Numbered from the stretch's first letter, positions 52,210 to 62,067 are shown. The stretch: DNA of 64,000 nt from Qipengyuania nanhaisediminis (GCF_900115585.1 NZ_FOWZ01000001.1:496001-560000), one strand, 5' to 3'. Numbers and translations are program-made. The notes: a model not told the origin generated them from the letters alone.

Positions 52210-54717
52210 TCAGCCCTGCTTCATGAGATCCGCCAGCCCGGCAAATGCGCTGCCTTCGCGCGGTTTGCTCGCGGCGGGAGCGCTGCGTTGCTGCTTGCGG
52301 CGGGAGGGACGCCACTCCCAGCTGTCGGGACGGGGCGGACCGAATGCGCCTTCTGCCAAGGGCTTCGCGCGCTGGACCCGGAATCCGGCCTGTCCGAGCA
52401 GGCGCTCGGCATTCTTTTCTTCCAGGCCGATCGAGATCGGAAGGGCGAGGTCGAGGCGGAATTTGCGGCTCTTGTCCGCCTTGGCCCGCGCTTCGTGGGC
52501 GGAGCGAAAGATCTTCTCTGCAAGGTCGAGCCGGATGGCCTGCGACCCGGCATGGCGATAGCCCGACGGAAGCTTCTTCGCGTCCGGAATGACAGGAAGC
52601 ATGGCCTCCTGCAGCGGACGACGATCGATGCCCAGCGCATGGAGCAGCTGTCGCGGCGCAGGCTTGAGCAGCATCGGCGAATAGATGTCGAGAGCGCCGA
52701 ACGTGACCCCGATCTTGCGCAGGAAAGGGCGCATTTCCTTGGGCAGATGCTCGATCCCTGCTTTTTCGCGCGTGACGAAGCCGTGGCCAGAAATGAGGTT
52801 CAACAACAAGGCGCGGGCCTGCGATCCGGCATCGGGATTGGTGGCGGCGATATGCATCTTGCGCAGCGGCTCGAGCGGCTCGAGCTGCTTGTCGAGCCAT
52901 GCGTCGAGCGCCGCCATCAGATTGGCTCGCGAAGCATCGGACAGGCTTGCCAGCTCTCGTGCAGGTTCGAGCTCGGGCTTCACCTGCCCGTCGCGCGTAC
53001 GCAGTTTCGCAAGCATCTGGCCCTTCCACCGGATGGCCCCACGTCCGATCTCGATCTCCTCCATCCCGGACGCAGCCAAGGCATCGGCGCGTTCGCCAAG
53101 CAGGCGCGGCAAAGCCTTTTCGGCCGCAGCAAGAAGCATCTTGCGGTCCGCATGATTGGCCGCCGCATCCACGACAAACCGGAATCCCTCGACATGGCCC
53201 AAGGGTTCGTCCTCGACCTTGAGGATGCCGTCGTCCGTAAGGGTAATGGGGAGCATGGATGCGTCCTGTCCCAGCGATTTCATCAGGATAGCCGTCCTTC
53301 GGTTCACGAATCTTTCGGTCAGCCGCGCATGGAGCGCGTCCGATAGTTTTGCTTCGACTGCGCGGGCACGCGACGCCATTTCGTCACGCGCCAGAACCCA
53401 GTCCGGGCGCTGGCAGATATAAGCCCAGGAGCGAATCGCGGCGATCCGCCCTTGCAGGGTATCGATGTCACCACTCGTATTGTCGAGTTCGGAGATCCGC
53501 GCCGCGACGAAGTCCGCTCCGATATAGCCCTGCTGGAGATCTTGCCACAACCGCGCAACGAAGCGGGCATGTACGTCCGGCCCACGCTGGCGGAAGTCGG
53601 GAAGCGAGCAGGCCTCCCAGAACCGGCGAACCTGTCCGTGGCCGCGGATGGTGGCGGCGAAAGGCTCTTCGGCGAGGCGCTTGAGGGTGGCCAGGTCGAT
53701 CGCTTCCGGCGCAAGGCGGAGCGCTTCGTGCCGGGGCGGCGTCTCCAAATCGCCTATCAGTGTGGCGATATTGTCGAAGCGTGGCTCCGCCTCTCTCCAG
53801 AACAGCTTGGTGATCGGCGCGAAGCGGTGTTCCTCGATCGCGTAGACTTCTTCCTCGGTAAATTCTGGGGCGGGCCCCATCTTCCCGCCTGCACCGGCGA
53901 GCGTCCCGAAGGTCCCGTCCCGCTGGTGGCGGCCTGCGCGCCCGGCAATCTGGGCCATTTCGGCCGGATGAAGCCTGCGCATCCGCACGCCGTCGAACTT
54001 GGTCAGCCCCGCGAAGGCCACGTGGTTCACATCGAGGTTGAGCCCCATCCCGATGGCGTCGGTCGCGACGATGTAGTCGACTTCACCATTCTGGAACAAT
54101 TCGACCTGTTTGTTGCGCGTTTCCGGTGAAAGCGCTCCCATGACGACAGCCGCACCGCCGCGAAACCTGCGGAGCATCTCGGCGACGGCGTAGACCGCTT
54201 CGGAACTGAACGCGACAATCGCGCTGCGCGGCGGCAGGCGCGACAATTTCCTCGGTCCGATATGCGTAAGCGTCGAAAAGCGCGGCCGGTCGGATATCTC
54301 GGCGTCGGGAACGAGTGCCTTGACCATCGGCTCCAGGGTTGCGGCACCCAGCAGCATCGTTTCCTCACGCCCGCGCGCATTGAGCAGGCGATCGGTAAAG
54401 ACGTGTCCCCGTTCGCGGTCGGCGGACAGCTGTGCTTCGTCGAGTGCGACGAAGGCCGCGTCGGGCGACCGAGGCATGGCCTCCACCGTGCAGCACAGGT
54501 ATCGCGCCCCAGCAGGCTCGATGCGCTGCTCGCCGGTAATCAGCGCGACCGCCTTCTCGCCCTTTATCGCGACCAGTCGGTCATAGACTTCGCGCGCAAG
54601 CAGGCGCAGCGGGAAGCCGATCACACCGCTCGAATGCGCGCACATTCGTTCGATGGCGAGGTGGGTCTTGCCGGTATTGGTGGGCCCGAGGACCGCCTTG
54701 ATCGAGGCGTCTTTCAC
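52210..54717 (-). CDS. Suv3-like ATP-dependent RNA helicase
   Basis: An 835-residue superfamily 2 helicase related to mitochondrial SUV3 (which works with polynucleotide phosphorylase in RNA decay). It has Walker A GPTNTGKT (11-18), VALDEAQLSADRERGHVFTDRLL (DEAQ box), the VMGALSPETRNKQVELF region, and motif VI QIAGRAGRHQRDGT. The C-terminal half is helicase-associated and basic. GTG 54717 is preferred as the start; the frame extends to 54885. First gene of the leftward cluster. Confidence 0.93.
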   Translation of the reverse strand: MKDASIKAVLGPTNTGKTHLAIERMCAHSSGVIGFPLRLLAREVYDRLVAIKGEKAVALITGEQRIEPAGARYLCCTVEAMPRSPDAAFVALDEAQLSADRERGHVFTDRLLNARGREETMLLGAATLEPMVKALVPDAEISDRPRFSTLTHIGPRKLSRLPPRSAIVAFSSEAVYAVAEMLRRFRGGAAVVMGALSPETRNKQVELFQNGEVDYIVATDAIGMGLNLDVNHVAFAGLTKFDGVRMRRLHPAEMAQIAGRAGRHQRDGTFGTLAGAGGKMGPAPEFTEEEVYAIEEHRFAPITKLFWREAEPRFDNIATLIGDLETPPRHEALRLAPEAIDLATLKRLAEEPFAATIRGHGQVRRFWEACSLPDFRQRGPDVHARFVARLWQDLQQGYIGADFVAARISELDNTSGDIDTLQGRIAAIRSWAYICQRPDWVLARDEMASRARAVEAKLSDALHARLTERFVNRRTAILMKSLGQDASMLPITLTDDGILKVEDEPLGHVEGFRFVVDAAANHADRKMLLAAAEKALPRLLGERADALAASGMEEIEIGRGAIRWKGQMLAKLRTRDGQVKPELEPARELASLSDASRANLMAALDAWLDKQLEPLEPLRKMHIAATNPDAGSQARALLLNLISGHGFVTREKAGIEHLPKEMRPFLRKIGVTFGALDIYSPMLLKPAPRQLLHALGIDRRPLQEAMLPVIPDAKKLPSGYRHAGSQAIRLDLAEKIFRSAHEARAKADKSRKFRLDLALPISIGLEEKNAERLLGQAGFRVQRAKPLAEGAFGPPRPDSWEWRPSRRKQQRSAPAASKPREGSAFAGLADLMKQG

Positions 54718-54907
54718 GAAACCTAGGTGGCAGTGCGCCGCAGGCAGTGCAACCGCTCGCCACGCAATACCCGCAACTCGGCGCAATTCGGGCCCGAGAA
54801 GGCCTGAGTTAAGCGTGTCTTTACCTTGAATCCTGCATAGACTACTCCGCAAATATAGATCGGCGGGCGCGCGGGATCGCGCCATTCGTCGTGACGGAGG
54901 AATTCAG

Positions 54908-56518
54908 GTGCAGGTGTCCGGTTTGGACAAGCCAGATCAGATTTCGGTGGGGCAGGCTGCGGGTGAGCGCGCTCCTGATGCTGATCCTGTGGCCGATGCA
55001 ACCGGCCGCGCCGGCAGCACCGGCAAGTTCTCTCTCGGCACGCTCAAATCGCAAGTTTTCGCTCGCATCGAAACACTCGACATCGCGCCTGACCTCGGGG
55101 CCGACATCGGCTCGAAGCGCTGGTTCAGGGGGCTGGGCACCTTTGTCGGCCTGTCTGTCGTAGCACTGGCATTCTGGCCCGATTTTGCGCCGCTGGAAGC
55201 TGCTTCGCCGCTGCCTGACGATGGCGAAATCCTTGGCGAGTATCACAGCCAGGCGATCCTTCCGCTTGCGCTCGGAGCCGATACCGGGCGCCGGATGGGG
55301 CCGAGCAACCTCGTGAGACCGCTGGCCGAGGCGCCCGAACGTCCGCAGTTACAGATGCTGGCAACGCTGGGGTCGGGAGACAGCTTCGAGCGAACCCTGC
55401 TGCGATCGGGTGTCGGCAGGTCGGAAGCACAAGACATCCTGTCGCTGGTGGAACGGGCCATGCCGCTGAGTGAGCTTGAGCCGGGCACCCAGATCGACAT
55501 CACCTTGGGCCGGCGACCAGCTCCCGGGGCTTCGCGGCCTTTGGAAGAACTGAAGTTCCGCGCACGCTTCGATCTCGAATTGGCTGTGTCCAGACTGGAC
55601 CCCGGCGACAACCTGACTTTGTCGCGCAAGATCATCCGGGTCGATGAAACGCCGCTTCGCATCCGCGGAACCGTAGGCGACAGCCTGTATCGGTCCGCCC
55701 GGGCCGCCGGAGCGCCGGCAAGCGCGATCCAGGCATATCTCAAGGCCCTCTCCGCTCAGGTCAGCCTCGACAGCGAAGTCCGCGAGACGGACACTTTCGA
55801 TATGATCATCTCGCATCGCCGTGCTGCGACGGGGGAGCGTCAGGCGGGCCAGCTGCTGTTTGCCGGACTGGAGCGCGGTTCGCGCCAGCCGATCCAACTG
55901 ATGCGTTGGGGCAAGGACGGACAGTTCTACGAAGCTTCGGGCGTGGGGGAAGAGCGCGGCGGCCTGATGGCACCGGTTCCGGGCCGAATGAGCTCGAGCT
56001 ACGGTATGCGTCGCCACCCCATTCTTGGCTATCGGCGAATGCATGCCGGGGTCGATTTCAAAGCGCGCCACGGCACGCCGATAGTCGCCGTAACCGATGG
56101 CCGGGTGACCGGAGCAGGCCGAATGGGCGGGTGCGGCAATGCGGTGCGCCTGCGTCACGGGAACGGCATCGATACGCGCTATTGCCACATGAGCCGGATC
56201 GCGGTGCGCGGCGGCCAATCGGTCAAGCGTGGGCAGGTCATCGGCTACGTCGGATCGACCGGCCTTTCGACGGGACCGCACCTTCACTACGAAATGTATC
56301 GCGGTGGCCGCTCGGTAAATCCGGCGTCGGTGAAGTTTGTCACCCGCGCCCAGCTTTCCGGCGACGAGCTTCAGAAATTCCGCGAGGCGCTGCGCAAGAT
56401 CAGAACCGTCGAAGCAGGGGCTGCGCTGGAAGATCTGGCGCCTACAGCGGATGAAGCGGCGGAAGAAGGGCCGAAGCGCGAGATCGACAAGCTCAACATG
56501 CCGCAGCAGGTATCCTGA
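54908..56518 (+). CDS. M23-family peptidoglycan endopeptidase
   Basis: A 536-residue membrane-anchored peptidase. An acidic N-terminal region is followed by one membrane helix (about 75-91), so the rest is periplasmic. Mid-region LPLSELEPGTQIDITLGRRP resembles OapA-like or degenerate LysM-like domains, and the C-terminal LytM domain (about 355-490) has H379/D383 in HAGVDF and the H458-x-H460 of HLHYEM, so the zinc site is complete. GTG 54908 follows GGAGG. It is divergent from the helicase, with 190 bp between them. Confidence 0.92.
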   Translation: MQVSGLDKPDQISVGQAAGERAPDADPVADATGRAGSTGKFSLGTLKSQVFARIETLDIAPDLGADIGSKRWFRGLGTFVGLSVVALAFWPDFAPLEAASPLPDDGEILGEYHSQAILPLALGADTGRRMGPSNLVRPLAEAPERPQLQMLATLGSGDSFERTLLRSGVGRSEAQDILSLVERAMPLSELEPGTQIDITLGRRPAPGASRPLEELKFRARFDLELAVSRLDPGDNLTLSRKIIRVDETPLRIRGTVGDSLYRSARAAGAPASAIQAYLKALSAQVSLDSEVRETDTFDMIISHRRAATGERQAGQLLFAGLERGSRQPIQLMRWGKDGQFYEASGVGEERGGLMAPVPGRMSSSYGMRRHPILGYRRMHAGVDFKARHGTPIVAVTDGRVTGAGRMGGCGNAVRLRHGNGIDTRYCHMSRIAVRGGQSVKRGQVIGYVGSTGLSTGPHLHYEMYRGGRSVNPASVKFVTRAQLSGDELQKFREALRKIRTVEAGAALEDLAPTADEAAEEGPKREIDKLNMPQQVS

Positions 56519-56555
56519 GATTGAACCGCCACAGCGATTGCAGCACAGGGGCCCC

Positions 56556-57557
56556 ATGACGAGCAACGCATCCTACCCAGCCACGCGCATGCGCCGCACG
56601 CGAGCCCACGATTGGAGCCGCCGCATGCAGCGCGAAACCGTGCTGACCGTGTCCGATCTGATCTGGCCGCTTTTCGTGACCGACGGCGAAGGTGTGGAGG
56701 ATCCGGTACAGAGCCTGCCCGGAGTATCGCGCTGGTCGGTCGACGGGATCGTCAAGCGGGCGAGGGAAGCTGTCGACCTGGGCATTCCCTGCATCGCTCT
56801 TTTCCCGAACACTCCGGAAAGCGCGCGCAGCGAGGACGGTGCAGAGGCCCTCAATCCGGACAATCTGATGTGCCGGGCCATCAAGGCCGTTCGCGACGCT
56901 TGCGGGAGCGATATCGGCATCCTCACCGATGTGGCGCTCGACCCTTATACAAGTCACGGCCAGGACGGGCTGGTCAATGAGGACGGCTATGTCCTGAACG
57001 ACGACACCGTCGCAGTTCTGGTCGACCAGGCGCTGGTCCAGGCAGACGCCGGGGCGGATATCGTCGCGCCATCGGACATGATGGACGGCCGCGTGAAGGC
57101 CATTCGCATGGCGCTCGAGATGAACGGGCATCCCAATGTCCAGATCATGAGCTACGCCGCGAAGTATGCTTCGGCCTTCTATGGCCCGTTCCGTGACGCC
57201 GTGGGGTCCGGCGGTCTGCTCAAGGGCGACAAGAAGAGCTACCAGATGGACCCTGCCAACGGTGACGAGGCCTTGCGCGAAATTGCGCTCGATATCGCCG
57301 AGGGGGCTGACAGCGTCATGGTGAAGCCCGGTCTCGCCTACCTCGACGTTATCTGGCGGGCGAAGCAGGCATTCGGCGTTCCGGTCTATGCTTACCAGGT
57401 CAGCGGCGAATATGCGCTGATCGAGGCAGGCGCTGCAGCGGGCATCGGCGACCGCGATGCCTTGCTTATGGAGAAGCTCGTCGCATTCAAGCGTGCCGGA
57501 TGTTCGGGCGTGCTGACCTATCACGCCCCTGTGGCGGCAAGGCTGCTAAATGGCTGA
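56556..57557 (+). CDS. hemB: delta-aminolevulinic acid dehydratase
   Basis: HemB condenses two 5-aminolevulinate molecules to porphobilinogen. The 333-residue protein has both Schiff-base lysine regions (YAAKYASAFYGPFRDA and MVKPGLAYLD) and the ALDPYTSHGQDGL segment of the Mg-dependent class. ATG 56556 is chosen by family alignment; the frame is open to 56337. It is followed by an overlapping spermidine-synthase-like gene. Third heme gene in this window. Confidence 0.96.
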   Translation: MTSNASYPATRMRRTRAHDWSRRMQRETVLTVSDLIWPLFVTDGEGVEDPVQSLPGVSRWSVDGIVKRAREAVDLGIPCIALFPNTPESARSEDGAEALNPDNLMCRAIKAVRDACGSDIGILTDVALDPYTSHGQDGLVNEDGYVLNDDTVAVLVDQALVQADAGADIVAPSDMMDGRVKAIRMALEMNGHPNVQIMSYAAKYASAFYGPFRDAVGSGGLLKGDKKSYQMDPANGDEALREIALDIAEGADSVMVKPGLAYLDVIWRAKQAFGVPVYAYQVSGEYALIEAGAAAGIGDRDALLMEKLVAFKRAGCSGVLTYHAPVAARLLNG

Positions 57558-59595
57558 GGCGGGTAGCGCAGCTTCGCGCCGCTGGCTGTTCACTCTCACG
57601 ATCTTCGTGGGCAGTTTCCTGCTGTTCATGGTCCAGCCGATGGTCGCGCGCATGGCATTGCCGCGGCTCGGCGGCGCGCCCAATGTCTGGAACAGCGCGA
57701 TGCTGGTTTACCAGGCGCTGCTTCTCGGCGGATACGCTTACGCACATTTCATCGGCAGGTTTGCGATCAAGCGCCAGGCGATGGTCCACGTCGCCTTGCT
57801 CGTCCTCGCCGGCCTGACCCTGCCGCTTGCACTGAAGGCAGGCGGCGCTGCGGCTCCGGGCTGGGAAGTCGTCTGGGTGCCGTGGCTCTTCCTCCTGACC
57901 GTGGGCCCGGTCTTCTTCGCCGTTTCGGCACAGGCACCGCTAATGCAGAGCTGGTACGCCGCGGGCGACGGAGCGGGCGATCCATATCCGCTTTATGCTG
58001 CCAGCAATCTCGGAAGCTTCGGCGGGCTGCTTGCCTATCCTCTCCTCGTCGAACCCATCCTTCCTCTCGGCGAGCAAAGCCAGCTCTGGACGATCGGGTA
58101 CGGCGCCTTGGTCCTGCTGGTCGCGAGCGTTGCCTTCGCGCGGCGCAAGGCGGTTGCGGTCACTCATGTCGCCGAAGAGGCGCATTCCAAGATCAAGGGC
58201 TCCACAATCGCGCTGTGGTTGATCTTGTCGGCCGTGCCTTCGGGATTGATGCTTTCAACGACCACCTTCCTCACGACCGACATCATGGCGATGCCGCTGT
58301 TGTGGGTGATTCCGCTCGGTCTTTACCTGCTCTCGTTCTCGATTGCCTTTGCCGAGAACCGCAAACTGGCCCGGCTGTTCGTGCTGTCCGCGCCGGTATT
58401 GGTGCCCCTGTGTGCAGCGCTTTCGATCGGCGAGAAAGCGGACCTTGGGGTAACCGCCGGGATAGCCACGATAGCGCTGCTCTTCATCGGAGCGATTGCG
58501 CTCCACGCGCGCCTTTACTCCTTGCGCCCGCCGGCGAGCGAACTTACGCGCTTCTATCTCTTCATGTCGCTTGGCGGCGTGATAGGCGGGGCTTTCACCG
58601 CCCTGTTTGCACCAGTCCTGTTTGATTGGACCTGGGAGCATCCCATCCTGATCATCGCGCTGGTAGCGCTCTTGCCACTGGACGGTTGGAAGCACCTGCT
58701 CGAGCGCATCCGTATCCGGCAAATCCTGTTTCGTGCCGGACTGGTCTTCGCAGTTTTCTGCGTGATGATGTTTACGGGCCTGACGACACAAATCGCCCTG
58801 AGCACTGTAGGCGACCGGACCCGAAGCTATTTCGGAATCTACACTGTCGCGGAACAGAACGACGGTTCGCGCTGGCTCATCCACGGCACGACGACCCACG
58901 GAATGCAGATGGAGGGAAGTACCGAGCCGACGACATATTATGGCCGCGATTCCGGTGTCGGTCGGGTGCTGGCACAGACGCCGCGCCTGGTCGGTGACGA
59001 GGCGCGCGTCGGCGTAGTCGGCCTGGGGGTCGGAACGCTCGCCTGCTATCGCCAGCCGGGCCAGGAGTGGACCTATTTCGAGATCGACCCCGCCGTCCTC
59101 GACTATTCCACCCGCGGGCAATTCACCTACCTTTCGGAATGTACCCCCGATGCGCAAACAATCATCGGTGATGCGCGTCTGGAGCTGGCAGCCTTGCCAA
59201 GCGATGCGTTCGATGTGCTCGTCATCGATGCTTTCTCGTCTGATTCCATTCCGCTGCACTTGCTGACCCGCGAGGCAATCGCCGTGTACCGGCGGGTGAT
59301 GCAGCCCGATGGCGTACTTCTGATCCACATCAGCAATCGCTTCATCAAGCTCGAGCCGGTGATCGAAGCTCTGGCGCGTGATGCCGGGCTAACCGCCACC
59401 ATCCGCAACGATATGGAAAACAAGGAAGCGCGGACGTTCACGTCCGGCTGGATCGCGCTGAGCGCTGACGGATCCAAGCTCGAGAGCATTACCGCGCAAG
59501 AAGGTTGGGAGCCCTTGGGCGAGCCTGCCGAAAGGCTCTGGACGGACGACTACGCTTCGGTACTTCCGCATCTGAAGGTGAACCTGACCGAATGA
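57550..59595 (+). CDS. membrane protein with C-terminal spermidine-synthase-like domain
   Basis: A 681-residue protein: 10-12 membrane helices (about 1-430), then a periplasm- or cytoplasm-facing SAM-methyltransferase fold of the spermidine-synthase type (about 440-681) with GVVGLGVGTLACYRQPGQEW (glycine motif) and LVIDAFSSDSIPLHLLTREA. Such fused MFS/spermidine synthase proteins have no established function here; aminopropyl transfer is a guess. It overlaps hemB by eight bases and the next GNAT gene by four. Confidence 0.85.
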   Translation: MAEAGSAASRRWLFTLTIFVGSFLLFMVQPMVARMALPRLGGAPNVWNSAMLVYQALLLGGYAYAHFIGRFAIKRQAMVHVALLVLAGLTLPLALKAGGAAAPGWEVVWVPWLFLLTVGPVFFAVSAQAPLMQSWYAAGDGAGDPYPLYAASNLGSFGGLLAYPLLVEPILPLGEQSQLWTIGYGALVLLVASVAFARRKAVAVTHVAEEAHSKIKGSTIALWLILSAVPSGLMLSTTTFLTTDIMAMPLLWVIPLGLYLLSFSIAFAENRKLARLFVLSAPVLVPLCAALSIGEKADLGVTAGIATIALLFIGAIALHARLYSLRPPASELTRFYLFMSLGGVIGGAFTALFAPVLFDWTWEHPILIIALVALLPLDGWKHLLERIRIRQILFRAGLVFAVFCVMMFTGLTTQIALSTVGDRTRSYFGIYTVAEQNDGSRWLIHGTTTHGMQMEGSTEPTTYYGRDSGVGRVLAQTPRLVGDEARVGVVGLGVGTLACYRQPGQEWTYFEIDPAVLDYSTRGQFTYLSECTPDAQTIIGDARLELAALPSDAFDVLVIDAFSSDSIPLHLLTREAIAVYRRVMQPDGVLLIHISNRFIKLEPVIEALARDAGLTATIRNDMENKEARTFTSGWIALSADGSKLESITAQEGWEPLGEPAERLWTDDYASVLPHLKVNLTE

Positions 59596-60146
59596 ACGGC
59601 GCCCCCTTCCGGCATGAGACTGATAGGCTGGTCCTGCGGGACTGGAGGGACGAGGACTGGCCTCTTTTCTGGGAGGCGACCAATACAACCTCCGTAATGC
59701 GCTGGCTGGGCGGGATCTGCGACGATGAAAAGCGCGCCGCTGCGCAAAACCGCTTGCTCTCCTATCAAGAGGAGCATGGCCACACCTTCTGGGTGGTGGA
59801 ACGCAAGTCCGACGGCTCCATTCTCGGCTTTTGCGGCTTGAAGCGGTGTAACCAGGCCGGCGGGCCGGTCGGCATGATGGAGGTCGGCTGGCGCCTGCGC
59901 GAAGATGCCTGGGGTAAGGGCTACGCAAAAGAGGCAGCCATAGCGTCGTTGGATCTCGCTTTCGCCCGCTTTGGCGCAGAAGAAGTGATCGCCCTGACCG
60001 TCCACGGCAATTCCCCCAGCTGGGGACTCATGGAAAGGCTCGGTATGAAGCGGCGCGAGGATCTGGACTTCGCCAATGACGAGTTCGATGCGGAGAACCC
60101 TGTAATCATCGTGTACTCGATCGAGGCGGATAGCTGGAATGGCTGA
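59592..60146 (+). CDS. GNAT acetyltransferase 1 (RimJ/RimL type)
   Basis: A 184-residue acetyltransferase of the RimJ/RimL type: ETDRLVLRDWRDEDW at the start, WRLREDAWGKGYAKEAAIA (acetyl-CoA site) and NSPSWGLMERLGMKRREDLDF. It overlaps the membrane protein stop by four bases and overlaps its downstream paralogue. Target unknown. Confidence 0.9.
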   Translation: MNGAPFRHETDRLVLRDWRDEDWPLFWEATNTTSVMRWLGGICDDEKRAAAQNRLLSYQEEHGHTFWVVERKSDGSILGFCGLKRCNQAGGPVGMMEVGWRLREDAWGKGYAKEAAIASLDLAFARFGAEEVIALTVHGNSPSWGLMERLGMKRREDLDFANDEFDAENPVIIVYSIEADSWNG

Positions 60147-60696
60147 CATTATCGCTGAAACCGACCGTCTCATCCTGCGAACAATCAAAGAGAGCGACGC
60201 TGCAGAGCAGATGCGCGTTCTCAACACGCCAACGGTGATGGCGAGACTCGGCGGTGTAAAGGAACTGCACGAAATCGAGGCGAAGCATGCGAAGGCCCAG
60301 GCGCTTTATTCGCGTCACGGCTTCAGCTTCCTGATGATGATCGAAAAGGCGACCGGCGATCTCGTGGGTCATTGCGGGATCAAGCAGGTCGACAACCCGC
60401 TTGCTCCGAACCAGGGCGATCACGAAGTCGGCTGGCTGGTCCGCGAAGACCGGTGGAGGCGCGGCTATGCGCGAGAGGCGATGGAGGCGGTGCTCGAATG
60501 GGCATTCTGCCGGGTGCATGCGCCGCACGTCGTCGCCTTGACCAGCGAGGCGAATGTCGGAAGCTGGAAACTGATGGAAAAGCTCGGCATGACGCGGCGG
60601 ACCGATCTCGATTTCGATGATCCCGAATACCCGCCCGAAGACCAGCGGGTCATCCAGTACAGCCTGACCCGTGAGGAATGGGAGAAGAACCAATGA
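60139..60696 (+). CDS. GNAT acetyltransferase 2 (RimJ/RimL type)
   Basis: A 185-residue paralogue of the preceding gene: ETDRLILRTIKESDA, WLVREDRWRRGYAREAMEA and NVGSWKLMEKLGMTRRTDLDF. The two are clearly similar throughout, indicating a tandem duplication that has diverged. It overlaps GNAT 1 by eight bases and the gamma carbonic anhydrase gene by four. Confidence 0.9.
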   Translation: MADIIAETDRLILRTIKESDAAEQMRVLNTPTVMARLGGVKELHEIEAKHAKAQALYSRHGFSFLMMIEKATGDLVGHCGIKQVDNPLAPNQGDHEVGWLVREDRWRRGYAREAMEAVLEWAFCRVHAPHVVALTSEANVGSWKLMEKLGMTRRTDLDFDDPEYPPEDQRVIQYSLTREEWEKNQ

Positions 60697-61259
60697 ACCG
60701 CCCCGGTGTGAATATCGTGCCGATCCACGGCAAGACTCCGAAGATCGACGACAGCGCATTCATCGCACCCGGCTGCACTATCGTTGGCGATGTCACGATC
60801 GGGGCAGAAAGTTCGATCTGGTACAACTGTGTCCTGCGCGCGGATGTCAGCCGTATCGTCATCGGGGAGCGGACGAATGTGCAGGATGGCAGCGTACTCC
60901 ACTGCGATCCGCCGCGTCCGGGGGACCCAGATGGCTCTCCGCTCATCATCGGCGATGACGTATTGATCGGTCACATGGCCATGATCCACGGTTGCGTGAT
61001 CGAAAACCGCGGGTTCGTCGGCCTTGGCGCAATCGCGATGAACAAGGCCGTGATCGGCAGCGATGCCATGCTCGCCGCCGGCGCCATGCTCACCGAAGGC
61101 AAGGTGATGGGAGAGCGGGAGTTGTGGGGCGGTCGCCCCGCGCGCAAGATGCGTGACCTCGACGAAGCGGCGGTGATGGGTATGCGAATGGGCACCGCGC
61201 ATTACGCCGAAAACGCGCGGCACCATGCGGCGGCAGTGGATGAAGCGCTCAAGAGCTGA
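60693..61259 (+). CDS. gamma-class carbonic anhydrase-like hexapeptide protein
   Basis: A 188-residue left-handed beta-helix protein with hexapeptide repeats (IDDSAFIAPGCTIVGDVTIG...). The metal-site histidines appear in VLHCDP, IGHMAMIHG, as in gamma carbonic anhydrases and their Complex I-linked relatives; CO2 hydration or acyltransfer is not proved. ATG 60693 overlaps GNAT 2. The DUF167 gene starts inside its end. Confidence 0.87.
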   Translation: MNRPGVNIVPIHGKTPKIDDSAFIAPGCTIVGDVTIGAESSIWYNCVLRADVSRIVIGERTNVQDGSVLHCDPPRPGDPDGSPLIIGDDVLIGHMAMIHGCVIENRGFVGLGAIAMNKAVIGSDAMLAAGAMLTEGKVMGERELWGGRPARKMRDLDEAAVMGMRMGTAHYAENARHHAAAVDEALKS

Positions 61260-61527
61260 CCTGCCCGAACCCGGTGCGCTTGCCCGTTTGATCGATTCCG
61301 AGGGCCGCCTTGCGGTCCGGGTCACTCCGGGCGCCCGGACACAAGCCATTCTGATCGAGAACGAGAAGGTGTCGGCCAAAGTCCGAGCCAAACCTCAGAA
61401 TGGCGCGGCAAACGAGGCAGTGCGTGTCCTGCTTGCTCAGGCTTTGCGCGTTGCGCCGTCTGAGGTCGAATTGTTGCGCGGCGCAACTTCGCGCGAAAAG
61501 CTCTTCAGGATTATCCGGCAGCTTTGA
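61240..61527 (+). CDS. DUF167 family protein
   Basis: A 95-residue DUF167/YggU-type protein with LAVRVTPGARTQAI, KVRAKPQNGAANEAV and the terminal SREKLFRI, all conserved in the family. Function unknown. Start ATG 61240 overlaps the carbonic anhydrase gene by 20 bases; its end overlaps the convergent DUF1993 gene by 17. Confidence 0.88.
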   Translation: MKRSRADLPEPGALARLIDSEGRLAVRVTPGARTQAILIENEKVSAKVRAKPQNGAANEAVRVLLAQALRVAPSEVELLRGATSREKLFRIIRQL

Positions 61528-62020
61528 CGTAAGCGCCCATGTGCGGGACCAGGTCCGCCTTGCCGAGACCGACTCCGTTCATCCGCATGATGGCGTAGGC
61601 GGTGCTCGTGTGGAAATAGAAGTTCGGCAGTGCCCAATCGCGCGCATAGTCCTGCGCCGAAAGGTGGAAGGTCATGCCGATGGGTAATGTCATGTCGAAT
61701 TTCTCTTCGGCGCCAAGGAAGTCGTCCGGACGAACCCGGTCGAGCATGGCCAAAGCTTCGCTGATCCGCTCCTTGGCTTCCGCAAAGGTCGCAGGATCGT
61801 CGTCCCTGGATGTGAAGTCGAGGCCCGCCAGCCTGGCCAGGCCCTCACCGGGCAGATTGGTCACGAAGCGATACTGGGTCGAGAGGGGGAGCATGTCATC
61901 CGCCAGCTTCTCGGCCAGCAATGCATCGCCTTTTTCGTGCGTGGCAGCCTTGTCGGTCATACCCGAAAGGGCGCGCAGCATGTTGCGCCACGTCGGTATC
62001 AGCAAATCGTGAGGTGTCAT
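61511..62020 (-). CDS. DUF1993 family protein
   Basis: A 169-residue helical protein matching DUF1993 (DinB-like four-helix bundle): MTPHDLLIPTWRNMLRALSGM, LPLSTQYRFVTNLPGEGL and a final FHTSTAYAIMRMNGVGLGKADLVPH. DinB-like relatives often bind a metal with three histidines, not confirmed here. ATG 62020 has GGGAGA upstream; the frame is open to 62473. Confidence 0.85.
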   Translation of the reverse strand: MTPHDLLIPTWRNMLRALSGMTDKAATHEKGDALLAEKLADDMLPLSTQYRFVTNLPGEGLARLAGLDFTSRDDDPATFAEAKERISEALAMLDRVRPDDFLGAEEKFDMTLPIGMTFHLSAQDYARDWALPNFYFHTSTAYAIMRMNGVGLGKADLVPHMGAYVKAAG

Positions 62021-62067
62021 CGAAATCTCCCGGACAGGCGCCTGGCCTAGCCGGAGCAGCCGCGGCG

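Noticed and set aside
55349-56566. 405-residue leftward frame over the M23 peptidase
   Set aside because: Antisense shadow; the M23 zinc motifs lie on the plus strand.
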